From positions 62,001-126,000 of the forward strand of contig JAFUVT010000001.1 of NCBI GenBank assembly GCA_017477425.1: a stretch of DNA of 64,000 nucleotides, given 5' to 3'. The position numbers were made by a program, and so were the translations under genes. This DNA comes from Bacteroidales bacterium (GTDB lineage: Bacteria > Bacteroidota > Bacteroidia > Bacteroidales > F082). The notes below the pieces were generated by a model. It saw only the letters and a list, made by a program, of their open reading frames with translations. It made no database searches and was not told the origin of the DNA. Shown here piece by piece: positions 7,713 to 16,668 of this stretch; position 1 is the stretch's first letter; every line of letters starts with the position of its first letter.

Positions 7713-7811
7713 GCGCTTAACATCATGGTACTTTTATCTGTTTTTTGGCTAAATAATACAAAAAATGTATGATTGTTCCGGAACGATTGTGTTTTTTTCC
7801 CCTTGATTCAA

Positions 7812-10193
7812 TTATTTCCTTGTCCCAATAGTAAGGGTTTTGATGTCAGAACTGTTTGAGTCGTACACATAGCCATGGCCAGGTTGCAAAGTTGTTAGTG
7901 TACCTTGCCAAGTAGTGCCGTCGTATATAGCAAAGCCTCCCGATTGTGATACAATCTTATCGTTCAAAGTGCCTTCAATGCTTATAGCTTCGGAAATTGA
8001 CTTTTCTTCAGTGCCAATGAAACCGAACCAGTTTGGCCCAGGCTGAATATTTATTGTCACGCTAGTAACCATAAGGCCACTGAGTGTTGCATCACAAGGC
8101 GCACTTATTTCTATGCGATACATATGACCAGCAACAATAGTATCAAGCGTACCACTCCATGTGCCGTTGATGAAAGTGGCTGTGCCTGCGTTTTGCGAGT
8201 TGATGCTAAGACCCTTATTTTCTAGGATGGACTCGAGTTGAGGCAGACTAAGCGCTACATTTGGTGCCCACCAGTTCCAACCTTGAGACAACTGTATGTC
8301 CTGGGAGTGAATCGGAGCAGGAGAACAGTTATCTTGGATATGAGCAAAGTTATTCCATTCATTATTTGATTGATACTCTTCAAGACTGCCACAAGGAACA
8401 ATAACGATTGCATTAGATAACGTGGTCTCGCCAAACGAATTGGCTTCTAACATTGGAGGGACTTCAGTCAGCACTACTATAATAGTAAGGCTATTACAAC
8501 CAATAAAAGCACTGCTTCCAATAGCTGTTACTGATTCTCCTAATGTTAACGATTCGAATCCAGAACAATTCAAAAAGGCTCTGTTGCCAATAGTAGTAAC
8601 GGCATTTGGAATTGCTAGTGATCCTGTGAAGGAATTGTTGGCAAACGCATAATTACCTATGGAATGAACTGATTCAGGGATAACTAAATTACCTTGGAAA
8701 CCAATACCTGTGGTAGGATTATTGTAAAACATATAATTAGGTATGCTTTCAACATTATTTCCAATATCAATAGATCCTTTGCAATAGTAATAGAAAGGTG
8801 ATTCTCCGCTATCGCAACTACAGTTGTTACATAGATAATGAATAGTAGACAATCCAGTACAAAAGTTGAATGCTCCTTTTCCAATTGTTCTAACAGATTC
8901 GCCAAGAGTCAATTCGTCCATAGAAAAACAATCAGCAAAGGCATGGTCTCCTATGTTAATTGCATTAATTACAGCGCTGCTAATATAGCTATCGCAAAAC
9001 ATATAATTGGGAACCCTTACTACGCCGTTGCCCACAATCAAGGCTCCCCCACAATGGTAAAAAGGGTTTTCGCCACTATAATTGTAATTGCTTCCACTAC
9101 TGATGTTATACTCAATTTCCGTAAACCCTGTACAGTTCTTAAAAGCACATTTGCCTACCGTGGTTATAGAATTCGGCAGCACCAATTGCCCATTGAACGC
9201 ACTGCAGTTTTCAAAAGCGCTTTCTTGAATGGTTGTTAATGAATTTGGGAAAACCAAGCTGCCAGACAGATTGTAGCTATTGTAAAATGCATATTTTTCA
9301 ATTTGTGTCAATCCGTTTTCAATAGTAATTCCACTGAAACCACAGTTTTGGAAGAAATTCTTTGGAATAATTCTCACGCTGCTTCCTACTGTTAATACTC
9401 CACTACAATTGCTAAATGTTTCGTATGGTACAACTAAACCAACATCAGGGACTTCTTCATATACGATGTTGGCATCAAAATAAACGGTTTCAACACCTGT
9501 GCAATAGGAAAACGCCTCACTTCCAATTGAAGTGACAGAATTTGGAATCACTATTGATGACAATCCGCTACAATTCGAGAAAGCACTGGCGCCAATGAAA
9601 TTCAAGGAATTTGGAAAGATGATTTCTCCTTCCAAACCGATACAACCACTAAAAGCTCCAGCTTCAATTTGTGAAACACTATTTCCAAACTCAATTCCGG
9701 TTATTCCTGTACAATTGTAAAAAGCGTTGTCGCCGATTTGTGTTACTGATTCTGGGATAATTAATGTGCCGGTTATCCCGATGCAATCAGAAAACGCCAT
9801 CGCTCCTATTGATTCTACCGATTCCGGAATGGTTAGCGAAGTAAGACTCGTACAGCCAGAAAACGCACTTTCACCGATGCCAGTCACAGTTTCTGGTATC
9901 AACACAGATTCTATTTCTGTGAAATAAAAGGCGTAGTCGCAGATGGCAACTACTTCATATGAATTACCCCATTCATCGTTTGCAAACTCTGGTATGACAA
10001 GGTCCATCGGGAAATCACCGCAGTCTGAGTTATAACCACTTACACAAGCAGTAGCTGTCTCCCCTATAACGTTAAAGTTAAAACAGTTATAATTAAAGGA
10101 TTGGCCAATACTTTTACTTATGGTAGCAAAGCCAATTGCAAAGGTGAGGAAGATAATCCGTGATAGTTCTTTTAGTTTTGAGGTGTTATCCAT
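7812..10193 (-). CDS. BspA-type leucine-rich repeat surface protein
   Basis: The 793-aa product starts with a signal peptide (KLKELSRIIFLTFAIGFATISKSIGQ). From about residue 60 to 610 it carries many LRR_5 repeats of the form A-F-x-N-C-[ST]-x-L-x-x-I-x-[IL]-P-x-S-V-x-x-I-G. It ends with two related modules, one around GWNWWAPNVALSLPQLESIL and one around GPNWFGFIG to GFAIYDGTTWQGTLTTLQPG. LRR_5 proteins of this kind are surface-exposed and often adhesive in Bacteroidota. No standard sorting domain is obvious; the last module may do that job. MDNTSKLK is chosen over an ATG 11 codons upstream for signal-peptide shape. The gene is AT-richer than its neighbours, which hints at transfer or recent expansion. 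Two orphan copies of the last module lie just downstream. Confidence 0.92.
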   Translation of the reverse strand: MDNTSKLKELSRIIFLTFAIGFATISKSIGQSFNYNCFNFNVIGETATACVSGYNSDCGDFPMDLVIPEFANDEWGNSYEVVAICDYAFYFTEIESVLIPETVTGIGESAFSGCTSLTSLTIPESVESIGAMAFSDCIGITGTLIIPESVTQIGDNAFYNCTGITGIEFGNSVSQIEAGAFSGCIGLEGEIIFPNSLNFIGASAFSNCSGLSSIVIPNSVTSIGSEAFSYCTGVETVYFDANIVYEEVPDVGLVVPYETFSNCSGVLTVGSSVRIIPKNFFQNCGFSGITIENGLTQIEKYAFYNSYNLSGSLVFPNSLTTIQESAFENCSAFNGQLVLPNSITTVGKCAFKNCTGFTEIEYNISSGSNYNYSGENPFYHCGGALIVGNGVVRVPNYMFCDSYISSAVINAINIGDHAFADCFSMDELTLGESVRTIGKGAFNFCTGLSTIHYLCNNCSCDSGESPFYYYCKGSIDIGNNVESIPNYMFYNNPTTGIGFQGNLVIPESVHSIGNYAFANNSFTGSLAIPNAVTTIGNRAFLNCSGFESLTLGESVTAIGSSAFIGCNSLTIIVVLTEVPPMLEANSFGETTLSNAIVIVPCGSLEEYQSNNEWNNFAHIQDNCSPAPIHSQDIQLSQGWNWWAPNVALSLPQLESILENKGLSINSQNAGTATFINGTWSGTLDTIVAGHMYRIEISAPCDATLSGLMVTSVTINIQPGPNWFGFIGTEEKSISEAISIEGTLNDKIVSQSGGFAIYDGTTWQGTLTTLQPGHGYVYDSNSSDIKTLTIGTRK

Positions 10194-10532
10194 ATGAGTT
10201 CTTTTTTTCCCGCCAGCCGATTCCAAGCCAGCATTTTATTGAATAGATTTACATCAGGGACAAAAAGAAAAAGCGCGGGAATCTGCCTATTGCTTATCCC
10301 GCATACCGAGGCTCTCGCATTGCCTATCGCTCGAGGATAAGCAATGCCAAAATGCCCACGCATAAGGTATATTATGCACTCCACGGTGCGAAAATATACA
10401 AATACATGGACGCTTGCCATTGCCTTACCATGCGAGCGATTCTGAATTTGCGAGATTCGGTATGCCGCAGATAAACGCTTTGCACGCGTCAATCCAATAT
10501 GTCCGCCATGCCTCCGTTGAGGTATGACGCTG
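10194..10532 (-). other. Long foldback leader of the BspA-like gene
   Basis: About 330 bases separate the -7 box from the ATG and hold no convincing gene. On the transcript, attgcttatcc (near 10340) can pair with ggataagcaat (near 10295), and gcggga with tcccgc (near 10278-10302), giving nested stems. A second AT-rich box (tatattttcgc, near 10393) lies inside. The leader could be a structured regulatory RNA or contain a second promoter; neither is proven. Confidence 0.45.
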
Positions 10533-10540
10533 CAAAGATA
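10533..10540 (-). promoter_or_regulatory. -7 box for the BspA-like transcript
   Basis: TATCTTTG followed by CAGCG on the minus strand. No -33 TTG is visible at the expected distance. Confidence 0.5.
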
Positions 10541-10572
10541 AGGAATCTTTTGAGATAGGGGAGAGATTAATG

Positions 10573-10608
10573 AAAAAAAAGCGCCGCCATCTTGCGATGC
10601 GGCGCTTT
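10573..10608 (-). terminator. Intrinsic terminator of the beta-helix gene
   Basis: The stem aaagcgccgc / gcggcgcttt with a short inner cat/atg extension is followed on the minus strand by eight T. It lies 24 bases past the stop of the 10632-13070 gene. Confidence 0.8.
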
Positions 10609-10631
10609 GCTTGTTTTTGTTTCTTGCTAGG

Positions 10632-13070
10632 TTATTGTGCCGTGAAGCTGAAGGCTTGCGTCGAGGCCGACGAGGTCCCGCCGAGGTAAAGCCCGTGGAA
10701 CTCCGTCGTCGGGTTGGTGGGCGCTTGCGTGCCGTACTTCACATAATAGGTGTCGCCGCTTACCATGCCCGTCGCCGTGATGAGGGCGAGGGAACTGCTG
10801 ACGTTGCTTTCGAAGCTGAACGTCACCATGTTGGTGCCGCCCGAGCCGCTGGTGTTCGACAACGTGTAGTAGCGTCCGGTTTGGAAGGTATAGCTGCTGG
10901 TGTAGAATTTGTAGCCTTGCGCCGGGTTGGTGATGGTGCCTCCACCGCCTCCGCCACCGCCAGGCCAACCGCCTCCTCCTTGCGAGCCGCCCGCGCTGAT
11001 GCCGATGCCGGTGCCCGTGATGCGGATGTAATTGTTGTTGTCGCAGTCGAAGCCTTCCTCGGGGTTGCCTCTGTTGGTGTAGGCAAAGGCAACGCCGTTG
11101 CCAATGGTGATGGCGCCAGCATGACCAGCGTTCGAGTCGACGGCATCGTTGCCGTTGCTGAAGCACACGGTCACACCGCCCTCGAAGGTGATGTTGCCCG
11201 ACGAGTTGATGCAGTCGTCGTAGCAATGGAAATAGTGCTGTCCGCCATTGATGTCAATCTGGGTCTTCGACTCCAGTCCTTCGGCGCCGTTGCTCGTGGT
11301 GGTCACCGTGGTGGAGCCACCGTTGATGGTCGCCAAGCCGCCCACTTTGATGCCCTTTGCCGAGGCGCTGTTAGAGGAGCCGCCGCCAGGACCTGGAGGC
11401 CAGCCACCGCCGCCGCCACCTACCTGCGAGCCTGTCGTGGAGATGGTGATGGAGGGACCGGTGCCATCGGTGTTGCCTTGCGTGTAGGCGCCAGTGTAGG
11501 TGTTGCCTGTCTTGGTGCCCACCTTGATGCCTTTGCCGCCTTTGCCGGTGCAGCTGAGCGTGATGTTTCCGCTCAGTATCTGCATGTCGCCTTCGCTGCG
11601 GAGGCAGGAGCTGGAATAGGTGTCGTTGCCCGAGGTGGAGGTGTAGGTGGCACCGTCGCCGTGGGTTTCGATGTTGATGGTGTTGTCGCCGCTAATCGTC
11701 ATGGTGCCGGTCGACTTGATGCCCTTGCCGCCGTTGTTGGAGGTCGGGAGTGTGATGGTGATGTCGCCGCCGCTGATGGTGATGTTGCCGTCGCTTCGGA
11801 TAGCGGTGCAGTACGACGGGTCGTAGTTCGTCACGACAGTGCTGCCGCTCGAGGTGATGACGATGGTGCCGTCGCTGATGGTGATGTCGCCATTAGCGGC
11901 GATGCCTTTTGAGGTGTTGCCTGAGTGGTTGAGGTCAATGCTGCCGCTGCTCATGTGGACGGTGCCGTCGCTCTTGATGCACTTGCCGTCTAAAGCAGAG
12001 GAAACGATAGTGACGTTGGCCCCGCTGACGGTGACATCGGTGTCGCTCGAGATGCCGTTGGAGCCTTCGCCCGACACTTGCAACTCGATGGTGCCGCCGT
12101 TCAGGATGACATCTGCGTCGCCCTTGATGCCCTTGCAGTCGTTGCCCGTGACGTTGAGGTGGAGTGTGCCACCCGTCATGGTGAAGACGTCAGTCACCTT
12201 GATGCCTCTTTGGCTTTCGGCCGTCGTGTTGATGGTGAGGTTGCCACCTGCAATGGTGACGGTTCCCGAGAAGTCGAGGCCATCCGAGCCAGCTGAGGCG
12301 ATGTCGAGTGTGCCGTTGTTCCAAAGCAGGTCGCTGCTGCCGTGGATGCCGTCGCTGTCGGTGTCTAAGATGTTGATTGTGCCCGAATTGACGGTCATGA
12401 TGCCTTCCACACTGATGCCGTGTTTGGCGTTGCCCGTGACGCGCAGCGTGTTGCCGCTGATGGTGAGGTTGCCTGCTGCATACAAAGCGGCGTTTTGGCT
12501 ACCGTTGGCACCGTCGGCAATCGTCGACGTACCGCGCAAAATCATGTTGGCGGCAGCGGTCGAGGCCAAATTGAGGGCTGCCATGTTGCCGCTTGTTAAT
12601 GACAAACTGCTCAGAATCAGTGTGTAGGACGAATTGCTGTTTAAGGTCAGGGAGCCATTGGTCGAGCTGCCCGAAAGGACGTAAGGCACATTGGCCTTGG
12701 TGGAGTTCACGGTGACGTCGGCACTGCTTTGGCTCACCGAAACGCCGTCGTTGGAGAACGGGTTGGTTACGGATACGGAACTGCCATTGTATGTGATGTA
12801 AACGGTGTCGCCCGCTGGCGGTTGTGGCGGCTCTTCTTCCAAAACGAAGGTGATGCTGTCGAATTGGGTGATGGCGAAGGTGCTGGTGCCTGTCTCGCTA
12901 TTGATGAGCATATTGGCGGGTTGGCTGCCACGGAAACGAATGTCGTTGATGGAGCTCACTTCGTTTTGGTAAATCACACTACCCGCTTGATGCAAGTTGA
13001 TTTGGTAGTTCTGCGCGCGCAAGCCCAAGCAGCAGAACAAGGCGGCCAAAATTAATAGGTTCTTTCTCAT
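10632..13070 (-). CDS. Secreted beta-helix carbohydrate-binding protein (Cthe_2159-like)
   Basis: The 812-aa product has a signal peptide (MRKNLLILAALFCCLGLRAQ) and a long run of about 20-residue beta-helix turns of the type G-x-[IL]-T-I-S-G-G-x-[IL]-x-I, often with KGIK or DGI pairs (SDGIHGSS, CKGIKGDAD, GKGIKSTG). This matches the Cthe_2159 family, whose founding member binds acidic polysaccharide such as pectate through calcium. Two low-complexity inserts rich in Gly, Trp and Pro (near 545-560 and 690-710) interrupt the turns. Residues about 25-75 form an N-terminal domain. The ATG overlaps the stop of the upstream sorting-domain gene, so the two are coupled. Substrate and exact location are inferred. 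Confidence 0.85.
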   Translation of the reverse strand: MRKNLLILAALFCCLGLRAQNYQINLHQAGSVIYQNEVSSINDIRFRGSQPANMLINSETGTSTFAITQFDSITFVLEEEPPQPPAGDTVYITYNGSSVSVTNPFSNDGVSVSQSSADVTVNSTKANVPYVLSGSSTNGSLTLNSNSSYTLILSSLSLTSGNMAALNLASTAAANMILRGTSTIADGANGSQNAALYAAGNLTISGNTLRVTGNAKHGISVEGIMTVNSGTINILDTDSDGIHGSSDLLWNNGTLDIASAGSDGLDFSGTVTIAGGNLTINTTAESQRGIKVTDVFTMTGGTLHLNVTGNDCKGIKGDADVILNGGTIELQVSGEGSNGISSDTDVTVSGANVTIVSSALDGKCIKSDGTVHMSSGSIDLNHSGNTSKGIAANGDITISDGTIVITSSGSTVVTNYDPSYCTAIRSDGNITISGGDITITLPTSNNGGKGIKSTGTMTISGDNTINIETHGDGATYTSTSGNDTYSSSCLRSEGDMQILSGNITLSCTGKGGKGIKVGTKTGNTYTGAYTQGNTDGTGPSITISTTGSQVGGGGGGWPPGPGGGSSNSASAKGIKVGGLATINGGSTTVTTTSNGAEGLESKTQIDINGGQHYFHCYDDCINSSGNITFEGGVTVCFSNGNDAVDSNAGHAGAITIGNGVAFAYTNRGNPEEGFDCDNNNYIRITGTGIGISAGGSQGGGGWPGGGGGGGGTITNPAQGYKFYTSSYTFQTGRYYTLSNTSGSGGTNMVTFSFESNVSSSLALITATGMVSGDTYYVKYGTQAPTNPTTEFHGLYLGGTSSASTQAFSFTAQ

Positions 13071-13552
13071 AGCTTGATCATTTTAAGGGTGCAGGATGGG
13101 GTTTTGACGAGGTAGAGTCCCATGGGCAGGTCGGAGATGTCGATGTCTTGATCGCCACGGACTTCCATCGATTTCATCAGGCGGCCGTCTATGGCGTAAA
13201 TGCTCATCGTCTGTTCTCCCGAAAGGTTTTTGATGACCAATACGTCGTGCACGGGGTTGGGGAAGAGACTTGGCTTCGTTTCTTCGTTCTCGGTCGTGCC
13301 TTCCGTCTCGTTGCAAGTTATTTTGCGGATGTCGGCCAGGGGGATTTTGACGGAACGGGTGTTGACGACTTGCTCGATGACGAGTTTCGTGTTGTCTTCA
13401 AAATACATCAGGTCTTCTTCCGTCATGTAGAAGGTCTGCTCCGAGCCGTTGTTCATCTTCACTACGACTTGTGTGGATTGCGCCGCCAAGGGGACCAATA
13501 TTCCTAAGAATATGGTTATCAGCAGCAATCCGCGTTTGATTGAACTTTTCAT
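13067..13552 (-). CDS. Small secreted protein with a T9SS-like C-terminal sorting region
   Basis: The 161-aa product has a signal peptide (IKRGLLLITIFLGILVPLAAQ), then a short domain (VVVKMNNGSEQTFYMTEEDL...VKIPLADIRKITC) typical of Bacteroidota secreted proteins, then a Por-type sorting region: SLFPNPVHDVLVIKN, MSIYAIDGRLM and LPMGLYLVKT, ending MIKL. This C-terminus directs export through the type IX secretion system in Bacteroidota. The N-terminal part of the coupled downstream protein (GSVIYQNEVSSINDIRF) resembles the same small domain, so they may act together at the surface. Confidence 0.86.
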   Translation of the reverse strand: MKSSIKRGLLLITIFLGILVPLAAQSTQVVVKMNNGSEQTFYMTEEDLMYFEDNTKLVIEQVVNTRSVKIPLADIRKITCNETEGTTENEETKPSLFPNPVHDVLVIKNLSGEQTMSIYAIDGRLMKSMEVRGDQDIDISDLPMGLYLVKTPSCTLKMIKL

Positions 13553-13589
13553 TATAGTTGAGTTTTAGGTTTTAATGAGTTGAAACTTG

Positions 13590-13597
13590 CAAAGATA
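13590..13597 (-). promoter_or_regulatory. -7 box for the sorting-domain / beta-helix operon
   Basis: TATCTTTG followed by CAAG on the minus strand, 37 bases upstream of the ATG. Confidence 0.6.
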
Positions 13598-13661
13598 GTG
13601 TTTTCTTCCGAAATGCAACTGCTGTTTTGTGCAGAAAATTTGCCGATTGGGGGAAAAATAA

Positions 13662-15923
13662 TCAGTTTTCAGCATGGAAATAAGGGCCAGTGACCGAATT
13701 GGGGCTTTGCATCATCGCTTTGGGCGTGCCGCTGAAGATGATCTGTCCGCCCTTGTTGCCGCCGCCAGGACCGAGTTCAATCAAGTAGTCGCAGGATTTC
13801 AGCATTTCCAGGTTGTGCTCGATGAGGAAGACGGTGTTGCCCGCCTCGACCATACTCTCGAAAAGGCTGAGGATGCGTTTGATGTCGTTGAGGTGGAGGC
13901 CGTCGCTGGGTTCGTCCATGATGAAGATCTTGCCTGCATCGCGGAGATAGGAGGCCAACTTGATGCGCTGCAACTCGCCGCCCGAAAGTGTCGAAAGCGA
14001 CTGGTTCAGATGAAGATAGCCCAAACCGACTTTGCGCAAAGGCTCTAGTTTATTGGCAATGACGGTGCCTGCAAACAACTCGGAGGCTTTGTTGGCGGTC
14101 AGGTCCATCACTTCCGCGATGTTCATGCCCTGCACCTTATATAATAATACCTCGTTGCTGTAGCGCAGTCCGCCGCAAGCCTCGCACACGGTCTCGATGC
14201 TGTCCATGAAGGCCATGTCGTTCACAATCACGCCTTTGCCTTGGCAAACGGGGCAGCCGCCCTTGCCGTTGAAGGAGAACAAGTCGGCCTTGGTCTTGTT
14301 GGTCTTGGCGAAGAGTTTCCGGATGTCGTCGGCCACTTCGAGGTAGGTGGCAGGGGTGGAGCGTAGGCTGATGCCGATGTTCTTTTGGCTGATGTAGACG
14401 ATTTCCTCGGGACGAGGATAGGCGTTGCGGAAACATTCCATCAGCGAGCTCTTGCCCGAACCAGCCACGCCCGCAATGCCGCACATCACGCCCAAGGGCA
14501 AATCGGTGGTCAAGTGGTTGATATTGTGCAAGGTGGCGTCTTCCAGATGGAAGAACGACTGCGGTGTGCGCACCTGCTCCTTGATGGAATTGGTCGCGCT
14601 GAGCGATTTTCCCGTAAGCGTTTGGCTGTGAAGCAGTTCCTCGTAACTGCCTTCGAAAACAATTTCGCCGCCATTCATACCTGCTCCGGGACCCATGTCG
14701 ATGATGTGGTCGGCGATTTTGATCATGTCTTTGTGGTGCTCCACGAGGATGACCGTGTTGCCGTGGTTTTTCAGTTTCTGCACGGATTTCTGCATCAGCA
14801 GGATGTCGTGGTTGTGCAATCCCACGCTGGGCTCGTCGAGGATGTACATCACGTCGGAGAGCGACGAGTTGATGTATTTGGCGATTTTGCAGCGTTGCGC
14901 CTCGCCGCCCGAGAGCGTGCCGATGGCGCGGTCGAGGGTGAGGTAGCCGAGGCCGATTTCCTCCAAGGCCGCCAGTCGCTCGATGGTGGCATGCTGAATG
15001 TCCTCGGCCAGCGGGTTGTCGATGTCTTCCATCCACGTTTTGCAGTCGCTGATGCTCATGGCTGTCACCTCGGCGATGTTCAGCCCGTTGATTTTGCAGG
15101 AGCGGATGCGCTCATTGAGACGTGTGCCGCCACAGTCGGGACAGGTGCCCATCGTCAGCATTGGGTTGAGCACGGCGGCGTGGAGCAGGCCTTCCTCCGA
15201 GTTGATGATGCTACGGTACATGCGCGGGATAAGTCCTTCGTACTTAGCGCTTTTTGGCCAGTTTGAAGGCGGGTTCTTCAGCTTGATTTGTGGCGAGTTG
15301 AGGAACAAGTCGAGTTCTTCGGGCGTGTAGTCCTTGATTTTCTTGTCGAGGTCGAAAAGTCCGCTGTGGGCATAGCGAATCCAGCGCCAGCCGCCCTTGC
15401 CGAAGGCGATGTAATGGATGGTGTCTTCGTCGTTGAGCGACTTGTCGAAGTCGACCAACTTGTGGATGTCCAACTCGCGGATTTCGCCCAAACCGGCGCA
15501 GCGCGGACAGCTCCCCGAAGGGTGGTTGAACGAAAAGGCGTCGGAGTAGCCCACGAAAGGCTGGCCGATGCGCGAAAACAACAGGCGCAGCAAAGCGTAA
15601 ATGTCGGTATAAGTGCCCACTGTCGAGCGTGAGTTGGAGGCTGGCTTGCGTTGCTCGATGACGATGGCAACGGGCAGGTTCTCGATGGCTTCCACGTGCG
15701 GACGGCCGTATTTGGGCAGATATTGTTGCGTAAACGACGGAAACGTGTCGTTCAGCTCGCGGCGCGACTTGGCAGCGATGGTGTCGAGCACCAAGGAAGA
15801 CTTCCCCGAACCGGAGACGCCTGTCACTACGGTGATTTGTCGTTTGGGAATTGCAACATCGACGTGTTTCAGGTTGTTCTCGAAGGCATCCTTGATGATG
15901 ATATGGTCGAATTCTTGGGACAT
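13662..15923 (-). CDS. Stand-alone UvrA-like ABC ATPase
   Basis: At 753 aa this is shorter than canonical UvrA (about 940). It keeps both ABC modules: Walker A GVSGSGKSS (35-43) and VAGSGKSS (near 485), signatures LSGGEAQRCK and LSGGELQRIK, and D-loops LDEPSVGLH and MDEPSDGLH. Zinc pairs remain (CPRCAGLG, CPDCGG, CPVCQGKG, CEACGG). The region that binds UvrB in canonical UvrA is reduced. Such class II/III UvrA paralogues are linked to damage tolerance or antibiotic self-resistance, for example DrrC, rather than core excision repair. A true uvrA is expected elsewhere in the genome. The gene stands alone behind a divergent promoter pair. Confidence 0.9.
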   Translation of the reverse strand: MSQEFDHIIIKDAFENNLKHVDVAIPKRQITVVTGVSGSGKSSLVLDTIAAKSRRELNDTFPSFTQQYLPKYGRPHVEAIENLPVAIVIEQRKPASNSRSTVGTYTDIYALLRLLFSRIGQPFVGYSDAFSFNHPSGSCPRCAGLGEIRELDIHKLVDFDKSLNDEDTIHYIAFGKGGWRWIRYAHSGLFDLDKKIKDYTPEELDLFLNSPQIKLKNPPSNWPKSAKYEGLIPRMYRSIINSEEGLLHAAVLNPMLTMGTCPDCGGTRLNERIRSCKINGLNIAEVTAMSISDCKTWMEDIDNPLAEDIQHATIERLAALEEIGLGYLTLDRAIGTLSGGEAQRCKIAKYINSSLSDVMYILDEPSVGLHNHDILLMQKSVQKLKNHGNTVILVEHHKDMIKIADHIIDMGPGAGMNGGEIVFEGSYEELLHSQTLTGKSLSATNSIKEQVRTPQSFFHLEDATLHNINHLTTDLPLGVMCGIAGVAGSGKSSLMECFRNAYPRPEEIVYISQKNIGISLRSTPATYLEVADDIRKLFAKTNKTKADLFSFNGKGGCPVCQGKGVIVNDMAFMDSIETVCEACGGLRYSNEVLLYKVQGMNIAEVMDLTANKASELFAGTVIANKLEPLRKVGLGYLHLNQSLSTLSGGELQRIKLASYLRDAGKIFIMDEPSDGLHLNDIKRILSLFESMVEAGNTVFLIEHNLEMLKSCDYLIELGPGGGNKGGQIIFSGTPKAMMQSPNSVTGPYFHAEN

Positions 15924-15943
15924 GGTCAGGTTTTTTTCCGCTG

Positions 15944-15951
15944 CAAAGGTA
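15944..15951 (-). promoter_or_regulatory. -7 box for the UvrA-like gene
   Basis: TACCTTTG followed by CAGC on the minus strand, 20 bases upstream of the ATG; back to back with the box for the NlpC/P60 gene. Confidence 0.6.
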
Positions 15952-15959
15952 AAAATTAT

Positions 15960-15967
15960 TATTTTTG
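15960..15967 (+). promoter_or_regulatory. -7 box abutting the NlpC/P60 lipoprotein start
   Basis: TATTTTTG followed by TGCCC, ending seven bases before the ATG. Initiation at the usual distance would make the transcript leaderless or nearly so. Confidence 0.5.
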
Positions 15968-15974
15968 TGCCCTT

Positions 15975-16643
15975 ATGACCGTCAAAAAGCAGACATCAAA
16001 GACCATCGTCCCCTTTGTTCTCTTGCTGTTGTCATCGTTGCTGGTGAGCTGTACCGCCTTCTCTGGCTTGGCATGGCCACCTGACGCCAAGGCTAAGGAC
16101 AGGAAAGAGAGCGTGACCGATACCATTCCTAGGATTAAGGAGTTGGAGTGTCGGGATATCTTTGAGCAGGCGAGAAAAGAGCAATGGGATTCCATCAAGG
16201 TGGCGGATTTCGGGCAGCCTTATGTCAATTCATATCCGAACACATTGGCGGACAGTATCATCGAATATGCCAAATTGTTCTTAGGCACCCCTTATGCGGC
16301 CGCAGGCAAAGGCCCCAATAGATTCGACTGCTCGGGTTTTACCGCCTTTGTGTTTCGACATTTCGGCTATGAATTGAGGGCAACGTCAAAGGGACAGTTG
16401 GATGACGGATGGAAAGTGGTCACAAGACCTGACGAGCTCAGATGCGGGGACTTGGTGTTTTTTGGCGGAAGGAGCAAGACACGCGAAATTGGCCATGTGG
16501 GCATTGTGGTCAGCAACGATCCCGTCCGCCACAGTTTTACCTTCATCCATGCCTCGGTGAGGTTGGGCGTTACCATTTCTGGCTCCACGGAGTCTTACTA
16601 TTATCCCAGATACATTACGGCTTGCAGGGTCTTGCCCGAATGA
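15975..16643 (+). CDS. NlpC/P60-family cell-wall peptidase lipoprotein
   Basis: The 222-aa product has a lipoprotein signal with the lipobox LLVSC (acylated Cys 26), so it is anchored to a membrane facing the periplasm. The C40 peptidase domain (about 92-222) shows the catalytic Cys in RFDCSGF (C119), the His in IGHVGIVV (H174) and a third polar residue in FIHAS (H192). Enzymes of this family (NlpC, Spr/MepS) cut stem peptides in peptidoglycan. Upstream in-frame codons lie antisense to the UvrA-like gene and have no family similarity, so MTVKKQTS is the start. A second C40 peptidase of different layout is at 34686-35441. Confidence 0.92.
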   Translation: MTVKKQTSKTIVPFVLLLLSSLLVSCTAFSGLAWPPDAKAKDRKESVTDTIPRIKELECRDIFEQARKEQWDSIKVADFGQPYVNSYPNTLADSIIEYAKLFLGTPYAAAGKGPNRFDCSGFTAFVFRHFGYELRATSKGQLDDGWKVVTRPDELRCGDLVFFGGRSKTREIGHVGIVVSNDPVRHSFTFIHASVRLGVTISGSTESYYYPRYITACRVLPE

Positions 16644-16668
16644 TAGCCTGTCTCCAAGTTGGCTCGGA

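Noticed and set aside
7292-7726. 144-codon minus-strand frame over the second orphan module
   Set aside because: Arg-rich shadow of the module frame, which reads WFGYTG and matches the intact neighbour.
10172-10492. 106-codon minus-strand frame upstream of the BspA-like gene
   Set aside because: Basic, low-complexity composition without domain features, and it overlaps the start of the real gene; better explained as structured leader. It is kept as a possible RNA element.
7812-13070. Possible CRISPR array from regular repeats
   Set aside because: The periodicity is that of LRR_5 units and beta-helix turns in coding frames; units vary in sequence and there are no spacers.
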